DNA from: Metaphire vulgaris
Lineage: Eukaryota > Annelida > Clitellata > Crassiclitellata > Megascolecidae
Direction of reading: 5' to 3'
Length of the DNA stretch: 64,000 bases
Assembly (NCBI GenBank): GCA_018105865.1
Contig: CM030842.1
Location: forward strand, 17,353,415-17,417,414
Shown piece after piece: positions 1 to 13,464 of this stretch (positions within the stretch are counted from its first letter, which is position 1; every line of letters begins with the position of its first letter). Below the pieces are notes generated by a model. The model was not told the DNA's origin and did no database searches. It saw nothing but the letters and a program-made list of their open reading frames with translations. A program made the translations under genes and the position numbers.

Positions 1-3000
1 GCACAACGAAGACCCCGCTGAACTGCTGCCATCCGAGTTAATTGGACTCCGGCTGAAGTTGGAGGAAAACCGGCGACAGATTGAAAATCGTAAGAAGTTG
101 GCCGAGAAACAGTGGTATCGACAACGGCAGCAGATGGGCAAAGAAGCTTTCATTCAGGTGACATTGGTTCATATACCAAGATGGGCACGACTTTCCCTGT
201 CTACTGTGAACAGTTGAACATGTTTTGCTTTTATCTAAGCTAGGGAATTATAATGATGGTATTTTATTATTTATATGAGCCCGTTTTAAGTTGTCTCTAC
301 TATTTCGTTTCTGTTGGTCTTTTTGTGAAGGTGATTGCAAAGAGTAAGAGTGGTGCAGGGGATGTGTCTGGAGATGAGAGGTCTTCTTCTTCAAACGCAG
401 GATCTATGGAGAGCGTCGGCCATATTGTCCCGGTGACTTCTGACGTAGGAAATACCGAAGCTTACACTCTGCCAAAAAGTCAGAATCCAGATTTGATGGC
501 CATTCAAGAGCCAGAAAACAGCAACACAGATCGAGCCGGCAATCGATCCGATTGTCCTGAGAGAGCGAACGTTAAAATTCTTGCGGAAGTGAAGGTGGAC
601 CCCATCAGTTCTTCTTCACCGGTTGCTGGGAAAGCTCTTATTGATGAAACTATCGATAGTAGGCAGGGAGTTGCCGATGCTGCTACTCACGGTGGCCTGC
701 ATTCGAGTGCAGACACCGAAGTCCAGGTGAGCTACGACAGTTCTTTAGACAGAATTAACTCAAGTCTTACCGAGCTTCAGGGCGTGATCCAGCGACTTTC
801 TCGACAGCAGGATCAGATCAATAGCATGGTGGGGCTGGAGGTCGGCCAGAATGTTGCCACCGCCTCACCGCAAGATCTTCGAGGCCTTGAAGAGTATCAA
901 CAGTCCATGCATGGGACTTCTTCAGCCATGGGCAAAGATGATGATATGTTAGTGCAACAGTTCCCCATGGCCAGAGAGACTCTTCTTCTTCCTGGAGCTG
1001 GCGCAAATCCTTTACCGGTTGGAGTTCATAATTTCTTGTATGGCGAAAAGCAGCAGCATCAGTCGAGTCCAAGTGCTTCTCCGTATTCCGTTTCAAGTTA
1101 TCAAACGATGGGAACACCCTTTCCCCAGCGTTTTCACTCCACGCCATCTGCTCCGCTTTCCATCTCCAACTATCAGCAGCCATATGCCGGTGTTCCGCCT
1201 GTTTCTGTGCCAGCAGAGAGGATGTATTTGCCGGCGGAAGCGGGACACCAGTTTCTTGCACTTGGCAGTCAGTTTCATCCATCGCCTGTGATTCATTCCA
1301 TGGTGCCAGGAATGTATCCGATGTCTGTACCAACATCCTATGGTCATTATCCAGGTCCAGTGCCTCACCAGCAGTATCAGAATCTGTTGACGCTGGTTCA
1401 ACGTACGGAGTTTCCAGCCGGGATGGCGTTTCCGGAATTCTTGCCTCATCCGTCTTCTTTCTCGTCACAGGTGCTTCCTCCTGCTGATCCGCTGAGTTTC
1501 GTGCCGTCGGCCGCAACTCTTGGACCACGGCAAGACCAGGAGCGGACGCATTCTTTGTCAAGTCCCTCTGAACCACTGCACCTTGGCAGGCCGTTGGCGT
1601 TGAATCAGGCAGCAAGCTTCATCTCTGGCCAAGCACCCGGGACGAACGAGCCCAGTGATGCACGGGGGATCGTGGAAAACGTCCAGCCACTGCCTTCGCA
1701 GGGTCTCGGTGACGCTGGACAGGCCGGAGTGCCGCCTCAGAGCGGGGGATTTTTTGAATCTTGGGGATCCGTCGACCCCCCTCCGACAAAAGCCAACCTT
1801 AAAAACAAGGGTCAGGGCAAAGTCGAAAAGTGGTGGAGACGACAGTCTGTCTTCAGAATCGACGAGTGCCGCTTCGATGTCACCGACTGCTACAGAGCTT
1901 TTGCCGTCTCCAGACTCTCAGTCGACCGCAGCGGTGATATCCGGCGAACCTGAATTGCCCGGTAATGCAGAGACCAGCCCTCTGGTTTTTGTCATCGGGC
2001 AGTCTGCAGAAAACGAGGTGACTTTTTTGCTTTTTCTTTTGTGATCTGTATGATTTATGTTGAAGATATATTTGCTCTGTTACAATAAATATTTTTGCAA
2101 CATATAGCTTAATTATTGTCAGATTTCTTATTATTTGTTTGCAAGCGTACATGTCCTTGATTTAATTGATGACATTTGTGTTTCTATGTCAATATTTGAT
2201 GATTTTTTTGGTTCTTCTTAGTTATGTTCTCTTTATCTTTCCTATGGTAATTCTTTCTGTTCTTTCTAGGATGATTGGTTAGAGATGGAGAGACGAAAAC
2301 AGCGACTGTGTGAACTGCAGGTTAAGCGACAAGAGGAACAAGAACAGCGTAGAGAGAAGCTTCTAAGGGAGCAGGAACTAAAGAGGGAAGAACAGAGGCA
2401 AATTCTCAGCCTATTTTACATCTTCCAGATCTTTATTTACCCGTCCAGAATTTAATCCTTGTTTTTCTAAGAGTGACCGGTGATATTTCATCAGGGTGTT
2501 ATCTTAACAGTTGTAAAATTGTCCATTCTTTGCTGTCTTTTGTGCTCTTATGTAATTCATTTTTAAATTTGATTGTTAACTTTGGCATTGGTTTCTGGTT
2601 TTTTTCGAGGCTGAAACAAGAGTCGAGCGATCTGAAACGAGCCGAAGAAAAGGCTCGTCGCGAGGCAATCTATCAGACGTACCTGCAGAAGAAGAGGGAG
2701 AAGGAGATGTCCGAGGAGTCGCCCTCGAAACCGGTTCCACCTGTCATCAGGCGCCAGCGCAATGCCCTCCAGAGGTCAGCACGTCCAAGGAGTCAGCCGG
2801 CTATCATGGCTGAAATGGCGGCCACAGGGGGAGCGCCGGGAATGGTCGGGCGTGGCTCACACGACAGTTTGATGATGGAGGGCGCTGCTTCTAAGACGAC
2901 CATGTCCACTAATTCACAGAGTGAGCAGAATTTGTATTTCTGGTGATTTTAGATCATCCAAACTGTCTTAGTTCAAACCTCAACACTTTATTTGTGAGTT

Positions 3001-5425
3001 TAAAAAGGTGCTATGTAAGTTCATGCCACTTATCTTGTGTCACGCTTCTGATGAATTTGACGACTCTGTGTCTGCTTAACTTGTTTTTGTTGATGATGCA
3101 TCTTCTTCATTTGGCCTTTGGTTTGTATCAAGATTTGACTGTAGAATAAAAATACATCAGGGTCTGCCTTTAGTTGACTTTGAGGGGTTTTATGTTTTGC
3201 AATTTAAGAAGAGGTTATCCTTAGACCCACTCTGAGTTCTTTTATTTGAAATATTTAAGAAAATCTGAGACTGAGTTATGCAGATTGTAATTTTGCAGGT
3301 GACGAGAAGATGAATTTACTTCGAGGTGACGTTCCGTTGGCATTTGGAGGTCTCACGCATCGTCGTCCTGCTACTCCAGGTTTCTGCTTAGTTTAGCTTA
3401 TTTTTGGTTTCTGCACAGTTTTGATATTTGTGAAGAAATGTGAATTTTTAATATATTTCTGAGAGCTTCTATTGCATATGTGCTTAAAGTCAATGCATTG
3501 CGTTCTTTCTGATTGTGCCTACGTTGATTTGCTTTCTTAAGTATCTGATGACTGACTTCAATGCCCTGGCATCTATGACTAAGACTGCAAGTGCAGCCAA
3601 GACCTCCATGCATTGAAGAAATGTTAATATCGGCTGAATAATGTTCATCTGTTTTCATGTACAAATTTTCTGATTTTGTTTTTTTTCAGATCCGAACAGT
3701 CAAGCGGTGCAGACGACGTCAGACGGAAGCGAGTCTTCGGGAAGTCAGGTGGCTGACAACTACACAGGTAATGCATGATCTCCTGCTGGTTGACATATGA
3801 CATGCAAGGAGCTTCGGATTACATGACACTAAATGAATGTCATGATGGCTGTAGCAGGAGTCTGTGGATTGCCCATTCCTGTGCTTTCACGCAGTATTTT
3901 GATGGCTTTTTTCTAGGATGTGCGGTGATTAAATAGTAGTGTTGATATGTTTTCGCGAAGGTCCAAAGCTGTTTGTTAAGCCAAGCCAGAAGTCGAATCG
4001 TCACATAATAACAAACGCTATTGGACATTGTTGCCTTGCTGGAAGTGTCAACAGGGACATCAAGGACAAAGTATTGGAGGTACTTTACATTACTTTACAT
4101 TACATTACATTACATTACATTACATTACACTGCTGCATCATTATAGCATTTCTGCGATGGTTTTTTTTAATGCTTTAGTTTGGTTCAAGTGATATCGTGA
4201 GAAACAGCATTGCAGAATAACTGACTTCATTCTTGTTTATTTGTATTTTGATTATGTTTGTTTGTAATTCCTTTCTTATTTCATGCAGTCGTTTTGTTAT
4301 CATTATATGTGGTATTTGTTTGGTAGTGGCAGACAGTTATGTAGTATTTCTGGGTAGCAGGGTTTTGCTAAAAGTTAGAATCCATGGATTGAATCTGCTA
4401 TTGGTTTTATAATTTTCCCAGTTTCTAGTCCTTGTCTGAGTTTTTCTGGGTATTGCTAGGTAATGCCAGTGCTTGTCACTCATCATGCAGCCATCCTGTG
4501 TGTTGTTTAAGGCTGAGAACTTTATTGTTGTCATGCATTCACGTCTTTGACTTGGTTTTTGCTTTAGGAGATTGCCAAGTCAGATGCTAAGCACTTCATA
4601 ATTTTGTTTCGTGACGCTGCAATGCAGTACAGAGGCCTGTATACGTACAACCCAGAGCAAGAGGAAGTCATGCGGATACATGGGGTTGGACCAAAACAGC
4701 TAACAGATAAAGTCATGGAGAAGTTTTACAAGTTAGTCTAGCAAGTTGTTTGATCTAATAATAATAATAATCATCATCATCATCATCATCATGTCCTTTT
4801 TCTTTTATCCTATGAAGCAGAGGTGGCAGAATGGATGATGTGATATAGATCTAATAATACGTAGTCTGATATCATTGCATCAGTTCACTTCTCCTGTATC
4901 TCTATAGAGGCAGCTGTTGGTCTTAATAGTCAGAAATCGGGTCTCTTTAAGTAAATTACTTTTCATAAAACCACTGTTCAAGTAATTTAACCACTAACTG
5001 AATAATGCATTATCATCAATTATTTTTATTCAAACTAAATACTAATTTCTTGTCTTTGTATTTCAATAAAAATAAAAACTTGAATATCATATCTGCAAAG
5101 TTCATTTGACAATTTTGTTTAAGAGAAATTGGTTCCCCTCAAGTCAATGTTTTCGTTTCCCTAGAACGAATACATCCCGCATTAAGTTTCAGAATATATT
5201 CAATTGTATAGTTTTTCTTTATTGTTGACGATGTGAACACTTATTTTTCTCAATTGAGATGTATCAGTTTTAGGTATTTCTATTTTTAGGTACAATTCTG
5301 GTAGCAAAAAGTTTAGCGAGGTCACTTCGACAAAACACTTGAGCGCAACGATAGACGCAATAACCGTTCTCAGCACCGTTTGGCAGAAAGCACGTTCAGC
5401 TGCACCTGCAAAGAAGCCTCTGTGA
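1..5425 (+). CDS. CAMSAP: CAMSAP/Patronin, C-terminal part (5'-partial gene)
   Basis: Calmodulin-regulated spectrin-associated protein, a metazoan cytoplasmic protein that binds and protects microtubule minus ends; its N-terminal part lies left of the window. Nine exons join: 1-157, 331-2017, 2270-2397, 2610-2920, 3299-3379, 3690-3767, 3961-4079, 4568-4731, 5290-5425 (TGA 5423-5425). Exon 1 and exons 3-4 encode highly charged coiled coils; exon 2 is a 1.7-kb Pro/Ser/Gln-rich linker ending in the family motif FVIG. The last three exons form the CKK domain, recognised by GPKLFVKPSQKSNRH, ILFRDAAMQYRGLYTY, GVGPKQLTDKVM and AITVLSTVWQKAR. Intron 3 starts with GC (2398). Exon 2 changes reading frame once, best placed at the G5/T6 homopolymers 1744-1755: upstream codons are in one frame, while the downstream part up to 2017 and all later exons need the frame one base later. 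Identity is firm; the exact linker sequence is not. Confidence 0.93.
4082..4130 (+). repeat. (ATTAC)n pentanucleotide microsatellite in CAMSAP intron 7
   Basis: About eight imperfect to perfect TTACA units begin two bases inside the intron, directly after the splice donor at 4080-4081. Confidence 0.85.
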
Positions 5426-8336
5426 ACAATGGCAGACCACCACCTCCTTCCCCGCCACCCCCATAATAATATTTTTAGTGCTTGGCAGATAAAATTGTTG
5501 CAGTGGTGAGATTTCTTTCTAAATTTAGTCAACTCCTCTTGCCATGCAATCTTTTGATTGCTGAATTATTCATTTGTGAATGTATTGCTAAGATGTTGTG
5601 ACAGAACAACGCTGCAAGTTAATTAAGGTCGGTTTTTCATTGTCTGCAATTTTATAATCTCTGGTAGAGCTTGCCTTCGAAGGCCGCCAAAAATTTAGAC
5701 GTCGTTGAGCTTGTGTGCTCTTTAAAATTTTTGCATTTCTCGCGTTTTAAAAGAATTCATTCTAGACATAATGTTATTTGTGTGTGCAGTTATATGGATT
5801 TATTAATGAAATTTTAGAGGTAAAATTTAGATTATGCATTTTTGGGTTTTGTTTGTATTTATTGAGAAATCAGTCTGAGGATTTACATGTTGAATTTTTC
5901 TCTGTTTTCACAATCACATTCGGTCGGCACTGTTTTGCTTTTTCATCATCTTGGCGTTGCTGTGAAGGGAAAACTATTAAGTTGTAGCGTCACTTCATTC
6001 CATTCTATGATTTCAGACTGCTGCAGATTTTGTTTTTAGACTAATTATTTCAGAATTTGTTGCTACTACTACTATTACTACTACTATTACTACGATTACT
6101 GCTACTAATAATAATAATTACTGTTATTATTGTAGTTGTTGCATTATGTATTGTGAGAAGTGTGTTTTGTGATGTGTAAGCAGAATGGATCTTGTCATTG
6201 CTCTTTGTAATGCAGATTGGTTTGTTGATAGAAGACATGGTATTTGTATATTGGTCTGAGTAGAAATGACTTTGATTTTTGTAAAACCAAATTTTTTGAA
6301 TCGGTTTACTCTCTGGAACTCATGACATGTGTGCAACAACATACTCCGTTGTTTTAGTTCATGACCGCTGCTCTTCCATTTCCAGTATTAATGTATCAAG
6401 TCTTTGTCAGAGGCAAATTATTTGCATTGTTTGCATCTGGTGACATTCGGGCTCTGTCCTCTTTGACATTTGAAGGGTTTTGGTGCTCATTTGTCTTTTG
6501 TTAATATGCTCTTCAGTTTAATGCGTTTAACAAGTCATCTACTCGCGGTAGCTTTTGTGGTGTGTATAGAATATGATCTCAGAAATAATTTTTAGAAACT
6601 GTATTTCAGCTTGATACTCTAGTGCATTATAGCATTCACTGTATAACGGTAGCATAGTTTAGGCTTCACATTCTAGGTCATGTGAATAAAGGTAATGAGC
6701 TCTCTTGATAGTGAGATTGTATGGAAATATTGGTTGAATTCTTTCTAATGGACTGCGCCAGTGCATTGGTCTTTCGCTCAGTTTTTGACCATGACTCACC
6801 GAGTCTGTCTCTATGTTTCACTTAGTGTCTGTTGGTCTAACTTCTTAGGACTTTGATTTTGTTATCTTTACACTTTCAACCAGTTTTTTCTTTTCTAATG
6901 TTCTGGTTTTTAATGCATTTGTTTGAATAAGTTAATTCGGTGTTTTTCAAGAAAGAGACTTTAGCCTGTGAAAAGCTGTGATGTTTGCAGAGTTCATTAT
7001 TCACCTGAGTTGCCGAGTCTTTTGTGCATTTTTGGACTTTAAGTAGGCTTCTGATTTTGAGGGACAATTTGTATTACTTGGGTTTGGAGTGCAAGATTTT
7101 GTGCGGTTTTTGTTTATTTGCTTTTTCCTTTTGTATCAGTTCTGTTTCGCTTTGACAGAGAGTGTATGACATCCGTTAGCATAGAGTTTTGTAGGGATCA
7201 AAATTTTAAATCAAAGCTCGGATTTATGAATGTTCTTTTCTTCGTTGTTTTATTCTGTCGTAGATGTGTATTTCTGTTTGCCTTTTCTTTTGTTTTTTTT
7301 TTTTGCATTTTCTAGCATGTTTTTTTACTGCTGAGTTCGAGTTCATTTGTAGTCAGTAATTTAATATGACGTTGACAGACTAAATGGCCATCGCAGTCTG
7401 CAATTATTTTTTATGGTTTATTACTCAATGTATTTAGTATTCCTTTAGGACGTAAGTGAAATTAAAATATTAGACGGGCACTGGATCTGAGTTGCCTTTA
7501 CCTTATGTGATATAGGTTTGTATTCTCTTTTGTTAATTTGCGATATGCTTTGTAGATTTCCCTTCTTTGTTTATTTATCAGTAAATAAAAGTAGCAAAGG
7601 GTTGTAAATTTGTGTTTGCAGTGAAATGAAAATGTCATCCCTTCTGCTATGAATAGTAAAGGTCTTGTGCATCTACCTGTGACATCTGTTTGTTTAGTTT
7701 CATTTCAACGGTTCAACTAATAAAAGCTCTAATATTTTAGAAGTTGATTATGAACATTGTCCAAGTTCGAATTTAATTCTGAATGAAACTGTGAAAATAT
7801 AGATAATATTTTGGTGAAAATGCACAGTTGTGTTTCACCTACTTCACGAACAGACCTGCTAATAATATTCATCAAAACTAAGATACAGCCGTGACTTTTA
7901 ATGGCAATATTGGATTCAGTGACTGGAATTATTCAAACTTTCTCAGAACTTTAAAATTTGCATTTGATAATTCTGTGATTATGCAAGGCCTGAGTAAAAT
8001 GGGTAATGAAACTAAGTTACTGGCTTTGACTTTTAATAAGAGTTTCATAATAATAATAATAATAATAATAATGCACTTTTATATCACTAATCATAATACT
8101 CAAAAGACATGGATAGGTGACACTCCAACTTCATCTGCAAAGGACCAGACCATTTTGAGAGTAAGATTTATTCTATTACCAAATAATTCTATTGTGAAAC
8201 TGAATTGCCATTGCCTTCAATTTTACGGGGTGATGGCAAATAATGTATAATATAACCAAATATATAACAAAGCCCAACTACAAGTGCTTCCAATAGCCTA
8301 TTCTTGTTAGTTCTAGGGTGCTTTATGCTGCTGCTG

Positions 8337-8405
<69 letters not shown>

Positions 8406-8487
8406 AGGTCAAATACTGGAAATATTGATTTTATGAGTGGGGCTATATAAATGATATATTTTGAAATAGTAGCGCTAGATAATTTAA
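5426..8487. other. CAMSAP-FAF2 intergenic stretch
   Basis: No coding exon could be supported. It holds the CAMSAP 3'UTR of unknown length, short (TAC)n and (AAT)n tracts near 6061-6120 and 8048-8072, and a (TAC)22 microsatellite at 8341-8405 that ends about 80 bp before the FAF2 start codon. The sequence 8072-8160 after the (AAT)n tract resembles that at 20603-20690 after another (AAT)n tract, so it is probably a dispersed repeat. Confidence 0.6.
8341..8405. repeat. (TAC)n microsatellite
   Basis: Uninterrupted trinucleotide run, about 22 units, in the presumed promoter-proximal region of FAF2. Confidence 0.95.
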
Positions 8488-11400
8488 ATGGACCGGCAAA
8501 ACATGGCGGAGTTGCAGGGTGATAATTTAACAGCAGAACAAACAGAAAAGCTTCTTCAATTTCAGGTTCAATAGACGAAGATTTCTTCTATAAACGCGTA
8601 ATTTCTGTCGAAAAAGGAGTCGAGATTTAATCGTTCAATCGATCCTAGCGATCATTCGCAATCGGGAAACGTTTACATTGCTTAGAGATAGTGACGCTAT
8701 CACCCTGCGTTACAATTAGTCATGCTCAGGCCTGATTGTCGCGACCAGTTAAGACTTATTAAGATGCCCGACTGCTGTCCAGTCTCAAACCTCAGTCTAT
8801 TCTTTAAAGGTATAATCTCGCTCCAAGCCAATTCCTGTTTTTCTTCGTCCTTATTCACGAGACACTTTCCTTCTTCACCAGTCCCGTCTATCAGCTACTA
8901 AAGATCAGCATCGCCATTACATTTAGGCAACAACAGCAACGTTTTTACACTCGTGAATTTGTATAATCTTTCATTTACTGCTCTGACATCGTTTTCCAAG
9001 GTTATCATTTATTCAGCTCCAATCGGTTCTAAATGTTTCCACTGGTCTTACATTTATACACAGAATGACCGTGTCATGCCATTTATTCAGGCGTTCCACT
9101 GGTGATTGCTAAACTGCCTCTGGCTGGAACATACAAGGATTCATTTTTCATTAGTTCACAATGTCTCTATTGGGACTGACTCCACATAAAACCCTTGTAT
9201 AGGTTTTCATTTAAGTTACTAATGCTGCAATGTTTCATCTGATTTTAGTCTATTACTTTAATGCTATATAGATAATTTTATTAGGAACATGAAAGTGATA
9301 AGAGGAATGATTATGGAGGAGTTGTAAAATGATATACTGATAATTTTATAGCAGGAGTGATAAGGTAAAGTCACTTTGTTATGAGGATTTGTGAGGATTT
9401 GTGAATCTAATGTTGAAGCAGATGCCATTTATGGCTTTGTAAGGAATTTATGAACAAAATTTATTGTGGCTTGGTTATTCTGGCTATTATTACTCTGCTG
9501 AGTAGATAGGATCTGTAGGATATGGTTTGGTTCTTAAACACATTATGTAAAATGTTGCTTTTATAGGATCTTACTGGAATTGATGACATTGATCGGTGTC
9601 GAGAACTTTTGCTGACTCAGAATTGGAACATTGAGGTAATCAACTGCTCATTTACAAAATGTAATACCAGTAAACATACCGCTTGTCAAAAAATTTGAAA
9701 TGATTGATATAAAATAAAGACCATATATATATATATTATGTTACATGGTTGTTAAAGCACATTGGGTCATTCAGAAGTCAAAGAATCATAAGTGAGGGAC
9801 AATCAGAGATGGACATCTTGCCCAATGTCTCTACGCTGTGGCGAGAGTTAGATATGAATCTGCTGTCCTTCAGTTGCATGGCAAGAATGCTACCGCTATT
9901 CTACCATGCCTCGTACATGTGAAATATGTTGTGCTTTTATGTATAGCATTTGGTTATTTTGACCTTTCAGTATATATAATATATATATATGGATACTTTT
10001 TATGATTGTAGTTTGTTTGATGAACGTATAGTGATCTGTGGATGTTTTTGAAGGCTGCCGTTCAATCGAGATTTAGAGAGAGCGATGAAGATGACGAAGA
10101 GACAAATCATCGTAACCACGTTGACACAAGAATGCCTGTCGTTAATCTAAATCCTGTTGATCAGAGGTAGGTTTGTATGCGCACTGATGTGCGTAGAGTA
10201 CCACTCACTTTGCAAGCTCTGAATGTTTGCTTTTTCAGATTTGGTAAAACTTGATCTGCAGGATTGTTCCTTTCCCGTTTTCCTTATTTTCCGCTACTAA
10301 CAATAGAGCTTTCGTTTAATGTAATGTAATTAAATTTTGATGGTTGAATTCTTTCAAAGGTTTGTACATGTTCAGGGCCGGTGCCGGGAACCTGCAAAGT
10401 CCACAAATGTGGGGGGGGGCATCAATCACATGGGCTTACCCAAAGATTATCCAAAAGAAATTTGTATTTTCAGCCACAGCCCCCACATACTCTGTCCTTG
10501 GAGGCCCAAATATTTATTCTGCAGGGGACCACAGCACAAGAAAGCCCCAGCCGGCCCTGTGTGAGTTCTTGCGTGTTCATTTGATTTTAGGGTGTTTACG
10601 TTTGTGCGCCGTCCGGTTGGCATTATGGGATGGGGCTCTTGGATAATCTCACTTCCTTTTCAGTTCATCTATTCCAAATTCCTGAGCCTACTTAGGTTTG
10701 CATGTAAGTTTTTCTGCACATCTCGCTCACTATTTTTATATCGGTTTGAAATAATTTTTCAGCATATTATGAGTGTTTGTAAGATTACCGGTACCTTGTT
10801 TTTAAGTACTATAGGATTTTTTGAAGGTACTTGAACTGTGAACTTGGCTGTTGTGAACTGCTTTTTCTGAATTTTATTGCCTCTTTGCTTACTTGAAGTT
10901 ACTTATGTTTCAGATCGATTACTGAGGCCAGACTCTAGGGCAAGTGAGTGTCTTTATTCTTATTGTGTGTTCTTAGAAACATCCTTCTGTTAATTTAAGT
11001 CTGATTTTAGTTGGTTTTTTTCTCTCTCGATATTTTCAAACATATTTTGTTTAGTTACTCGTTTTAGTTCGAGATGATTGTCAGATTTATCAGCCTACCA
11101 CTCTAATATGACCTCGTCTTTTCAGTTTTGACAGATCCATTGGGTGATGTGACCGCTTTTATTCGGCAATTTGAGGAGAGTTACGGCCGGAATCACCCGG
11201 ATTTCTACCGGGGTACCTACAGCCAGGTGAGCACAATTTTGTCCCATTATTTAATACCTTTGACTTGATGATAAGTTTTGATGGATAATTCATTTCAGGT
11301 CACCGTTACAATTTTGCCAAGTTGCAATTTGAGTTACAGTCATGCACATCTGCTTTGATCAATCATGATTAGCTGCTGCAGTTGAGGGCTTTGGGGTGTG

Positions 11401-13432
11401 TTCTGAAGCCCTGTCTTTGACTATTTCAGTTCATCACTTTAGTCATCTCAAAGATTGATGTCATATTTAATTCTTTAATAGTTCGTAAAAAAATTATTGT
11501 GTCTTTGTGCTTTATTCATTTGTTATTTAATGCATTTCAAAGTGAGAAATATTATTTTGTTGTTTAAGGCTCTAAATGAGGCAAAGAGAGGTTTAAAATT
11601 CCTTCTGGTGTACCTGCATGGGCCTGATCACCAAGACACACCTTTATTCTGCAGGTAGGCAGTTCAGGTGACACACCTGAAACTGAATGAATCTGATACT
11701 TTATATTGTGTGGAAAAGTGCGTTCAATTGAAATTGAGCTTTGAAGGTGCGGTTAAGATATTTATTGACCCTTTTGGCCCGGTGATCTCAATAACCAATA
11801 TGTCATGAAGCGCCTTATGGGGCAAAGGGGTTAAGACTTATATTTCATATATTTCACTTCCTGGTGACATCCAAGAGTCCCATCACTCGACACATTCAAG
11901 AAACGTCTCAAATCCTGGCTATTCAGAACTAGTTATTTAGTTATTTAGTTATGTAATGTGTTCACGCAGTCTTTCGACTAGTCACCACAATAATCCTGAT
12001 GTTACTTACTTACTTACTTATATATAAGAAGTATTTTGCTGTTACTGTTGCCTATTTCAGAGATGTGCTCTGTTCTTCAGAAGTTACAGAGTTTGTAAAT
12101 ACCCGGATGTTGTTTTGGGCGTGTTGCACAAATCGTCCGGAAGGATATCGAGGTGTGATTTCATTTTGGCTCTATGCTCACCATTTGTCAGTTGTCTGAT
12201 CCAAGAATTGCTGTATTTCATTTAATTCATATGAACCTGTTAAGAGAGAGATTCATCAGACATTTTAGATTGTGTGATTACTAGTAAAATAATAATAAAT
12301 AAAGAAATTAGTCCATTGCAATCAAAATTGAGCTCAATCAATCAATCAATAAACTTCTGTGGCGCCACTGTCATAATGCCTTGGGCATCAGTCGATGACA
12401 CGCTAAATCCAAATAGAATTAGAGTCGGGTGAAGTCGGAAAGGTCAGGAGCTAAATGCTGCTGATTGGACGGAGACATTTTGTAATAGAATAGTATAGTG
12501 ACTGCTTTGATTCATAAATGTTCAACTGTAATGGTTATTTCTATTGTGGCGCAGTATTTTGCTCTTTTGCTGTTTATAGTTTCTCAGGCTCTGCGTGAAA
12601 ACACGTATCCATTCTTGGCCGTCATCGTTCTACGACTGAATCGAATGACGGTCGTTGCTCGTATCGAAGGATCTTTATGTGAGATCGTCTTTCTGTCCGT
12701 TGCTTCTTCTCGTCTGCTTAGTTGTATCATTGCCTTTTATAAGCATGTGTATTATGCATGGGCAAAAATGCATATACTTTGCTGGCAACTAGTTTTAACA
12801 GTTGCCTTGGTTTCCTGGTCTGATTATGTTGACAGTGGAGTCTGTGGAGAAGAAGCCTTGTCATTTGTTCCATGTGTGTTTATGTCCTCAGGCAGATCGG
12901 AGCTTATATCGAGACTGACCGAGATCATGGACGAAAATCAAAGTGGGTTGATTCAAGAGCAGATGGAGAGGCAAGTGCAGTTGATGTGATCATGTCTAGA
13001 ACTTAAGTTTAATTTGTCTTGTATTGCTTGATTCTTCTTGTTTTGAAGTTTTTTTAAATAGTAATTTCTAGGGACAGAATCATTCATGTGGTTCTTGTTT
13101 GGCCTGATCTAGGATTTATGAGCAGGAACAATCTTATGATGGTTGAGTACACGATGGGTTAATTGCGGCTGCAGTCATGTTTACAGTGTGTTGATTGGCA
13201 ATCCAGTTGATGCAGAAGTGGATTAGCATTATTTTCGCATTGTCACAGTTTAGTCAAATGGAGCCATTTACATGATGTGATGTAATGCAACTGGACGTAA
13301 ATGAATGATGCGTATAAGAATGTTTCTGTACTGTCTGTGTATCTATTTGTCTGCATTATCATGTGCATTTTATACTAGCAGAATGCTATATGCCATGTCA
13401 TTGACTGAAGATGAATCTAGAATATTTCTGGC

Positions 13433-13464
<32 letters not shown>

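Noticed and set aside
818..1615. 265-codon open frame on the minus strand
   Set aside because: Antisense shadow of the CAMSAP linker exon; the plus strand connects by phase-matched splice sites to exons coding conserved domains.
9835..9915. A functional tRNA gene (minus strand)
   Set aside because: A- and B-box-like blocks are present, but stems do not pair convincingly and the B box departs from consensus; treated as SINE remnant.
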